From Streptomyces globosus (GTDB lineage Bacteria; Actinomycetota; Actinomycetes; Streptomycetales; Streptomycetaceae): DNA of 64,000 bases. Both the position numbers and the translations under genes were made by a program. Below the pieces are notes generated by a model that was not told the origin of the DNA, made no database searches, and worked only from the letters and a program-made list of their open reading frames with translations. Location of the stretch: contig NZ_CP030862.1 in the NCBI RefSeq assembly GCF_003325375.1, positions 6,515,501-6,579,500 of the forward strand. Direction: 5' to 3'. Of this stretch, positions 59,105 to 64,000 are shown one piece after another (positions within the stretch are counted from its first letter, which is position 1; every line of letters begins with the position of its first letter).

Positions 59105-59821
59105 TCACGATCCGGCCAGGGAGACGTCCGTACCGCCCAGCTCCAGGCGGACGCCGGCCTCGTCGGAGGTCAGCCCCGTCAGCCGCAGCCCGGACGGCAG
59201 GCCGCCGTCGAGGCGGCGGTCGAAGTCGGTCTTGCGGCGCACGGCGCCCTCGATGCCGGGGATGCCCTCGCCGGGCACCTCGTCGGCCCGGACCCGGACG
59301 AGCTTGCCGCCGCCGTCGCCGCCCGCGTCGACGAGGCTGACGCTGGAGACCACGCTCCGCGTGAAGGTCCGGCCCAGCAGCTCCACCGAGGCGGTCACCT
59401 TCACCTTGTCCCGCTCCCCGCCGTATGCCAGCTTCACCCCGCTCTGCGAGGCCTGTGTCAGGTCCGGGTACGTGATCAGCGCCGAGCCCTCGGCGCTCTT
59501 CGCGGTGCCGCCGCCGTAGTCCGCGTCCAGCTTCACGCCGCGGAAGGTCGCGGCCAGCTCCGACAGGCGCGTCTTGCGGCCGTCGGCGACGGCGTCGACG
59601 CCGGTGACGCGTACGTCCACCCGGTTGAGCTCGTGGCTGAGCGCCTGGGTGAGGAAGGGGAAGCCGTGGATCTCGGCCTCCGCGGTGCCCGCCAGTCCCT
59701 GGCGGGCCCGTATTCGGTCGGCCAACCGGTCCTCGGCGTACCCGGCCGCGAACCGGTCGGCGGCCACGAACAGGCCGCCCAGCACCACTGCGACGAACAC
59801 GACGACACGCAGGACGCGCAC
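59105..59821 (-). CDS. DUF2993-family exported or anchored lipid-binding-like protein
   Basis: A 238-residue protein with an N-terminal signal/anchor (VLRVVVFVAVVLGGLFVAADRFAAGYAE in two parts). DUF2993 features follow: FPFLTQALSHELNRVDVRVTG, FRGVKLDADYGGG, and a long beta-rich body. The family includes mycobacterial LmeA, which aids lipoglycan elongation; it is probably a lipid-binding periplasmic-side protein here. GTG at 59821. It follows the 609-residue membrane protein by 97 bp on the same strand. Confidence 0.82.
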   Translation of the reverse strand: MRVLRVVVFVAVVLGGLFVAADRFAAGYAEDRLADRIRARQGLAGTAEAEIHGFPFLTQALSHELNRVDVRVTGVDAVADGRKTRLSELAATFRGVKLDADYGGGTAKSAEGSALITYPDLTQASQSGVKLAYGGERDKVKVTASVELLGRTFTRSVVSSVSLVDAGGDGGGKLVRVRADEVPGEGIPGIEGAVRRKTDFDRRLDGGLPSGLRLTGLTSDEAGVRLELGGTDVSLAGS

Positions 59822-59918
59822 GTGCCTCTCCCCCCTCTAGACCCGGTACGTGCCCCCTAGTTGACCACGCGGGGGCGCCGCGGGGCCGCTGCCCGGGCCC
59901 GCGCGGCCCGGCGCGCCG

Positions 59919-61748
59919 TCAGCCGACCACCCGCCCCAGCAGGTAGACGGCCGGGGCGGCCGCCGCCAGCGGCAGCGCCACTCCGGCGGTCATGTGCACG
60001 AACTTCGACGGGTAGTCGTACGCCGCCACGCGCAGCCCGATCAGCGCGCACACCCCGGCGGCCAGGCCCAGCAGTGCCCCACCCGCGCCGATGGAGGTCA
60101 GTGCGCCGACGGCGATGCCGGAGCCGGCCGCCGCGGCCAGCGAGACGCCGGCCGAGGGCGCGGGCGGCAGGGGCAGCGCGCGGACGAACACGGCGACGGC
60201 CACGGCGACCGCGCCGACCGACACGGCGGCGGACCCGGCGGCCAGGAAGCCGGCGCACACGATGGCGAGGGCGGCGGAGGCCACCGAGGCCATGAGGCCG
60301 TACATCCGCTCGTCGGGGTCCGCGGCGCTGCGCAGCTGGAGGACCAGGGTCAGCAGCACCCACACGCCGAGGGTGCCGATGATCGCGCCGGGGCCGTGGA
60401 CGGCGTCGACCGCGAGGACGGCGGCGTCCGCGACGAGCGCGCCGAGGAAGGCGAGGGCGATGCCCTGGCGGGCGGGCCACATGCCGTTCAGGCGGAACCA
60501 CCCGGCGGCCGTGAGCCCCTGGAGGACGACGAGCGGGAGAAGCAGCGCGAGGTCGCCGAAGGGGGCGGCCGCGGCGAGCAGCAGGCCGAGCGCGGCGGTC
60601 AGCAGGGCCGACTGCGGGCCCGGGTCGATGATCGGCGAGAGGCCTTCCGCGCGGGCCTGTGCGGGGTCGACGGCGCGCATGGTGTTGCCGCCGAGGGTGG
60701 GCGGCGAGTACGCGGGATCCTCGCCCGGCGCCTGAGGCCCGCCGGGCTGCCCGGCGGGGCCGCCCGGCTGCGCGGCGCCGGGGGCGGCGGCCTGCGGTGC
60801 CGGGTCGGCGGCGGCCTGCGGGGGCAGGTAGGCGGTGGCCTCGGCCCAGCTCTCGGCACCCGGCGCGGCCCCGGCGGGGCCGGCGGCGGCCGGAGTCTCC
60901 TCACGGAACCAGCCGTCGGGGACGCCCGCACCCTCGCGCACTGGCGGCAGATAAGCAGTCTCGGCGGCTGCCGCGGCATCCTGCACCGGCGGCGGATACG
61001 GGGCCCCGGGAGCGGCAGCGTCCCGTACGGGCGGCAGGTACGCGGTCTCGGCGGCAGCGGCCGCGTCCCGGACCGGCGGCAGGTACGCCGTCTCGGCAGC
61101 GGCGGCCGCATCCCGGACCGGCGGCAGGTACGCGGTCTCGGCGGCTGGGGCCGCGTCCTGGACCGGCGGCAGGTACGCCGTCTCGGCGGCCCAGTCGTGG
61201 CCCGGCGCGGCCGCGGGGGCCGGAGCGGGGGCCGCGGGGGCCTCGTCGCGGAACCAGCCGTCCGGAACCGCGGGCTGCGCCGGGTACTGCGGCGCAGCCT
61301 GGGCCGGATAAGCCTGCGGGTAGGGGTTCTGGGACCAGTCCGCGGCGGGGGCCGGCTGCTGCGGGGCGGCCGGGGCGGCGGGGGACTCGTCCCGGAACCA
61401 CCCCTCGGGGGCGACGGGCCGCTCCGGAGCCGACTGCCCCGGCAGCCCGCCGAGCGGCGGCTGCGGGGACTGCGCCTGCGGATGCAGGCCCGGCTCGGGC
61501 TGCTGCACGGGCTGGTACGCCGTGTCCCACGTCGGCGCCTGCCAGGTCTGGGTGCCGTACGGGTCGGCCTCGGGAACCGGCTGCTGCGCCCCGTACGCAC
61601 CCGGCTGCTGCTGGTGCTGCGGCTGCTGCGGCTGCTGCGGCTGCTGCGGCTGCTGGTGCTGCGGGTACGACTGGTGGTGGTGCTGCTGCTGCTGCTCGGG
61701 GTGCTGCTGCCCGTACTGCCGGCGCTGCTGTTCGTCGGGAGTGCTCAT
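59919..61748 (-). CDS. Large membrane protein with repeat-rich cytoplasmic N-terminus
   Basis: A 609-residue protein. Residues 1-90 are Gln/Pro/His-rich (QQ and HQ runs). Residues 90-370 are Ala/Pro-rich with recurring PDGWFRDE and TAYLPPV blocks. The C-terminal 210 residues form about eight to nine hydrophobic helices (LLTAALGLLLAAAAPFGDLALL, GIALAFLGALVADAAVLAV, IIGTLGVWVLLTLVLQLR, and more). The stop of the MoaD-like gene is 10 bp before its ATG, so the two share a transcript. Function unknown; the design resembles scaffold-type actinobacterial membrane proteins. Confidence 0.8.
   Translation of the reverse strand: MSTPDEQQRRQYGQQHPEQQQQHHHQSYPQHQQPQQPQQPQQPQHQQQPGAYGAQQPVPEADPYGTQTWQAPTWDTAYQPVQQPEPGLHPQAQSPQPPLGGLPGQSAPERPVAPEGWFRDESPAAPAAPQQPAPAADWSQNPYPQAYPAQAAPQYPAQPAVPDGWFRDEAPAAPAPAPAAAPGHDWAAETAYLPPVQDAAPAAETAYLPPVRDAAAAAETAYLPPVRDAAAAAETAYLPPVRDAAAPGAPYPPPVQDAAAAAETAYLPPVREGAGVPDGWFREETPAAAGPAGAAPGAESWAEATAYLPPQAAADPAPQAAAPGAAQPGGPAGQPGGPQAPGEDPAYSPPTLGGNTMRAVDPAQARAEGLSPIIDPGPQSALLTAALGLLLAAAAPFGDLALLLPLVVLQGLTAAGWFRLNGMWPARQGIALAFLGALVADAAVLAVDAVHGPGAIIGTLGVWVLLTLVLQLRSAADPDERMYGLMASVASAALAIVCAGFLAAGSAAVSVGAVAVAVAVFVRALPLPPAPSAGVSLAAAAGSGIAVGALTSIGAGGALLGLAAGVCALIGLRVAAYDYPSKFVHMTAGVALPLAAAAPAVYLLGRVVG
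60935..61185 (-). repeat. 45-bp coding repeats (AETAYLPPVRDAAAA units)
   Basis: Five to six copies of a 15-residue unit built on TAYLPPV(R/Q)DAA lie in tandem within the 609-residue protein, encoded by near-identical 45-bp repeats. One unit is degenerate (APYPPPVQD). Such tracts expand and contract by slippage. Confidence 0.8.
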
Positions 61749-61758
61749 CGTCTTCCGC

Positions 61759-62013
61759 TCACCCGCCCGCGAACGGCGGGAGCACCTCGACGGTGCCCCC
61801 CTCGGTCAGCAGGACGGCGTCGTGCGGGCGCTTGCCCACAGGCTCGTCGTTCACGAGGAAGGAGCAGCGCAGCAGCACCCGGGTCAGCTCCCCGGGATGC
61901 CGTTCGCGCACTGCGTCGAGCGCCTCGGCCAGTGTCCGCGCCGAGTACGGCTCCTCCGCCGTCCCGGACGCGGCCTTGGCCGCCGCCCAGTAGCGGATGG
62001 TTCCGGTTGCCAC
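61759..62013 (-). CDS. MoaD/ThiS-family sulfur-carrier protein
   Basis: An 84-residue ubiquitin-like protein ending in the required GG (PPFAGG). ATGTIRYWAAAKAASG opens the beta-grasp fold and GGTVEVLPPFAGG closes it. The C-terminal Gly is adenylated then thiocarboxylated to carry sulfur, classically for molybdopterin. No other moa gene is nearby, so its pathway partner is uncertain. AGGAG precedes the GTG at 62013. Confidence 0.88.
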   Translation of the reverse strand: MATGTIRYWAAAKAASGTAEEPYSARTLAEALDAVRERHPGELTRVLLRCSFLVNDEPVGKRPHDAVLLTEGGTVEVLPPFAGG

Positions 62014-62172
62014 TGCAGCTCCTATCGTCGGCTCTCTACCGTCGGCCTCCATGATGGCCCCTCCCGCCCGCTGCTCCGGCGCGCCCGCACACGCCCTGCA
62101 TGCGCCCCGCGCGCGCACCGGCGGCCCCCGCCCGCTGCGCCAAACATCCCCCGAACCCCCGAAAGCGGGGCA

Positions 62173-62295
62173 TAGGCTGGTTCCGGAGGGTGGCACGGAC
62201 CACAGAAGCGGAGTCGGCGAAGCCTCGGCCCGCCGCCGGGCGGTGGGCTATTCTGCTGGCGAAGGATCCGGGCAGCGCAGCCCCCGGGTCCTTTT
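62173..62295 (+). ncRNA. Candidate small RNA or attenuated leader upstream of glnR
   Basis: Between the divergent MoaD-like and glnR genes a -10-like TAGGCT (62173-62178) or TATTCT (62249-62254) is followed by a terminator-type hairpin at 62262-62293 with a T-rich tail. A plus-strand terminator here has no gene to serve, so a transcript of about 110 nt (or about 35 nt from the second start) is implied. No -35 box is convincing. Confidence 0.35.
62262..62293 (+). terminator. Rho-independent-type hairpin upstream of glnR
   Basis: AAGGATCCGGG and CCCGGGTCCTT pair over 11 positions, one a G-U wobble, followed by TTGTGCTTT. It lies 204 bp before the glnR start. Confidence 0.65.
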
Positions 62296-62443
62296 GTGCT
62301 TTCGGCACGTTGATCGGGCCGGGAACAGTGACATCCGTGCGGGCCCCCGGGGCGCGGAGCCCGCACGGCCGCCGCACGCGCACCGCGCACCACGTACGAA
62401 GCAGTACCGCGAAAGTCCTCGACGGGACCGAGGAGGAACCGAC

Positions 62444-62500
62444 GTGACGGACCAGCGAACCGTGCACCACCGACCGACCCGGGCAGGGGGTCGGGCATGA
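62444..62500 (+). CDS. 18-residue upstream ORF coupled to glnR
   Basis: GTG at 62444 follows an excellent ribosome site (GAGGAGGAAC) and encodes MTDQRTVHHRPTRAGGRA. Its TGA overlaps the glnR ATG in the sequence ATGA, so ribosomes finishing it can restart on glnR. The codon content (two His, four Arg) is not obviously nitrogen-linked. It may be a translational-coupling device or a regulatory uORF. Confidence 0.5.
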   Translation: MTDQRTVHHRPTRAGGRA

Positions 62501-63234
62501 GCTCCCTCCTGCTGCTGACGAACGCCCTCCAGCCGTCCACCGAGGTGCTGCCGGCCCTGGGCCTGCTGCTGCACAGCGTGCGCGTCGCCCCCGCCGAGGG
62601 GCCCGCCCTGGTCGACACCCCCGGGGCGGACGTCATCCTCGTCGACGGCCGCCGCGACCTGCCGCAGGTCCGCTCGCTGTGCCAGCTGCTGCGCTCCACC
62701 GGGCCCGGCTGCCCGCTGATCCTCGTCGTCACCGAGGGCGGCCTCGCGGCCGTCACCGCCGACTGGGGCATCGACGACGTCCTCCTCGACACCGCCGGCC
62801 CCGCCGAGGTCGAGGCGCGGCTGCGGCTGGCCACCGGCCGCCGGCAGCTCGGCTCCGACGACTCCCCCATGGAGATCCGCAACGGCGACCTGTCGGTCGA
62901 CGAGGCCACCTACTCCGCGAAGCTGAAGGGCCGGGTCCTGGACCTCACCTTCAAGGAGTTCGAGCTGCTGAAGTACCTGGCGCAGCACCCGGGCCGGGTC
63001 TTCACGCGCGCCCAGCTCCTCCAGGAGGTATGGGGGTACGACTACTTCGGAGGCACCCGGACGGTGGACGTGCACGTCCGGCGGCTGCGTGCGAAACTCG
63101 GCCCCGAGCACGAGTCGCTGATCGGGACCGTCCGCAACGTCGGGTACCGGTTCGTCACCCCGGAGAAGGTCGAGCGGGCCGCCGCCGAGGCCGCGGCGCA
63201 GGCCGCCGCGGCCCTTCCGGCGGAGGCCCGGTGA
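62497..63234 (+). CDS. glnR: Nitrogen-metabolism response regulator GlnR
   Basis: A 245-residue OmpR-type regulator matching S. coelicolor GlnR, the global activator/repressor of glnA, amtB, nirB and other nitrogen genes. The receiver is atypical: VILVDGRRDLP carries Asp50, but the usual acidic cluster and Lys are poorly kept (TEGGLAAVTADWGIDDVLL), in line with GlnR being an orphan not phosphorylated by a partner kinase. C-terminal winged helix: LTFKEFELLKYLAQHPGRVF, TRTVDVHVRRLRAKLG, VGYRFVTPEKVE. AGGGGG lies before the ATG. An 18-codon uORF is coupled in front. Confidence 0.93.
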   Translation: MSSLLLLTNALQPSTEVLPALGLLLHSVRVAPAEGPALVDTPGADVILVDGRRDLPQVRSLCQLLRSTGPGCPLILVVTEGGLAAVTADWGIDDVLLDTAGPAEVEARLRLATGRRQLGSDDSPMEIRNGDLSVDEATYSAKLKGRVLDLTFKEFELLKYLAQHPGRVFTRAQLLQEVWGYDYFGGTRTVDVHVRRLRAKLGPEHESLIGTVRNVGYRFVTPEKVERAAAEAAAQAAAALPAEAR

Positions 63235-63324
63235 GGGCCTCCCCCGTATGGAGGAACCTCCTGTGATCGTCCGGTCGGCAGGACGGCCTGCCCAGAGGTA
63301 GGTCCCCCCGCGTAGACTCCCGGC

Positions 63325-64000
63325 GTGGCCAAGGTGACGCGGGATGACGTGGCGCGACTTGCGGGTACTTCGACCGCCGTCGTGAGCTACGTCATCAACA
63401 ACGGACCCAGGCCGGTCGCCCCGGCCACGCGCGAGCGTGTCCTCGCCGCGATCAAGGAGCTGGGCTACCGTCCGGACCGGGTCGCCCAGGCGATGGCGTC
63501 GCGGCGCACCGACCTCATAGGCATGATCGTGCCCGACGCGCGCCAGCCGTTCTTCGCGGAGATGGCGCACGCGGTCGAGCAGGCCGCCGCCGAGCGCGGG
63601 AAGATGGTGCTCGTCGGGAACTCGGACTACCGGGACGAGCGGGAGGTCCACTACCTGCGGGCCTTCCTCGGCATGCGGGTGTCCGGACTGATCCTGGTCA
63701 GCCAGGGCATGAGCGAGCGGGCCGCCTCCGAGATCGAGGCCTGGGACGCGCGGGTCGTGCTGCTGCACGAGCGGCCCGAGGCCATCGACGACGTCGCGGT
63801 CGTCACCGACGACATCGGCGGCGCCCAGCTCGCCACCCGCCACCTCCTGGAGCACGGGCACGAGTACGTCGCCTGCATCGGCGGCATCGAGAACACGCCG
63901 TCGGTCGGCGACCCGGTCGCCGACCACGTCGAGGGCTGGCGCCGGGCCATGCTCGAATCCGGCCGGTCCGTCGAGGGCCGCCTCTTCGAGGCCCCCTACA
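63325..64000 (+). CDS. LacI-family transcriptional regulator (3' end outside the window)
   Basis: The first 225 codons of a LacI regulator, cut by the window edge. The helix-turn-helix is VTRDDVARLAGTSTAVVSYVINN with the hinge PATRERVLAAIKELGYRPDRV. The periplasmic-binding-like core begins LIGMIVPDARQPFFAEMAHAVEQAA. The ligand is unknown. GTG at 63325 follows TAGACT by six bases, so it is probably leaderless. It lies 90 bp after glnR. Confidence 0.88.
   Translation, partial: MAKVTRDDVARLAGTSTAVVSYVINNGPRPVAPATRERVLAAIKELGYRPDRVAQAMASRRTDLIGMIVPDARQPFFAEMAHAVEQAAAERGKMVLVGNSDYRDEREVHYLRAFLGMRVSGLILVSQGMSERAASEIEAWDARVVLLHERPEAIDDVAVVTDDIGGAQLATRHLLEHGHEYVACIGGIENTPSVGDPVADHVEGWRRAMLESGRSVEGRLFEAPY

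Overview
This is a GC-rich Streptomyces chromosome segment. The evidence is very strong third-position GC bias, many GTG starts, perfect GC-rich hairpin terminators, and a large set of Streptomyces marker genes: cdgB, msiK, rsiG/amfC, nur, glnR, mshA, hbpS/senS/senR, phoR/phoP/phoU. From memory, the core gene order runs parallel (descending) to the S. coelicolor SCO4285 to SCO4158 region. No database was consulted, so gene symbols rest on recognised sequence and on this order.

Layout. 1-3.3 kb: the N-acetylglucosamine pair (ROK kinase, nagA) behind two DasR-type operators, then a PfkB sugar kinase. 3.3-8.3 kb: a secreted carbohydrate-binding-like protein, the diguanylate cyclase CdgB with BldD-like and Crp-like sites upstream, a flavin reductase, ArfB-type release factor and TerD. 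8.4-14.7 kb: an M1 aminopeptidase lipoprotein, the haem/redox-sensing HbpS-SenS-SenR trio, a conserved hypothetical and an FAD oxidoreductase. 14.8-19.4 kb: tRNA-Thr(UGU), the multi-sugar ABC ATPase MsiK, a small secreted protein, a nucleotidyltransferase and a DoxX protein. 19.5-25.6 kb (minus strand except the last gene): RlmB, CysS, IspF, IspD, CarD, and an LpqE-like lipoprotein on the plus strand. 25.7-28.5 kb: PhoP-PhoR and divergent PhoU around a PHO box, then a 49-residue cysteine-rich protein.

28,877-35,928 is a decayed integrative element lodged in the last codons of gpmA. It has 19-bp direct repeats at both ends, paired arm-type repeats near both ends, and an Xis-like protein. Its tyrosine integrase is split by two apparent frameshifts. 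A GntR/UTRA gene and a helicase gene have both lost their 5' ends at one shared junction, and an IS5-like insertion sequence and several iteron-like repeat families are also present. It has separated gpmA from its old terminator and from the phoU neighbourhood.

35.9-45.7 kb: gpmA, an MFS transporter, the mshA-ybjN pair (mycothiol), a methyltransferase, an NlpC/P60 hydrolase, a response-regulator/PP2C phosphatase, and the conserved actinobacterial trio XRE regulator-HbhA-like-DUF2516. 45.8-48.6 kb looks acquired: a VOC protein, a TnsA-like nuclease and the amino-terminal piece of a TnsB-like transposase. 48.7-57.5 kb: HxlR with imine reductase, an HemK-like methyltransferase, an Eis-like acetyltransferase, the c-di-GMP-binding anti-sigma factor RsiG, Dtd, YgfZ, the nickel regulator Nur, a nitrobindin-like protein, a 33-residue membrane protein, and small conserved proteins. 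57.5-64 kb: a sulfurtransferase with DUF1416, preceded by a 27-codon cysteine leader peptide; a DUF2993 protein; a repeat-bearing membrane protein; a MoaD-like protein; GlnR, preceded by an 18-codon coupled uORF and a possible small RNA; and a LacI regulator cut off by the window edge.

The most interesting items are the relict element at gpmA, the cysteine leader peptide, the glnR upstream architecture, the CdgB control region, and the Tn7-like fragment.
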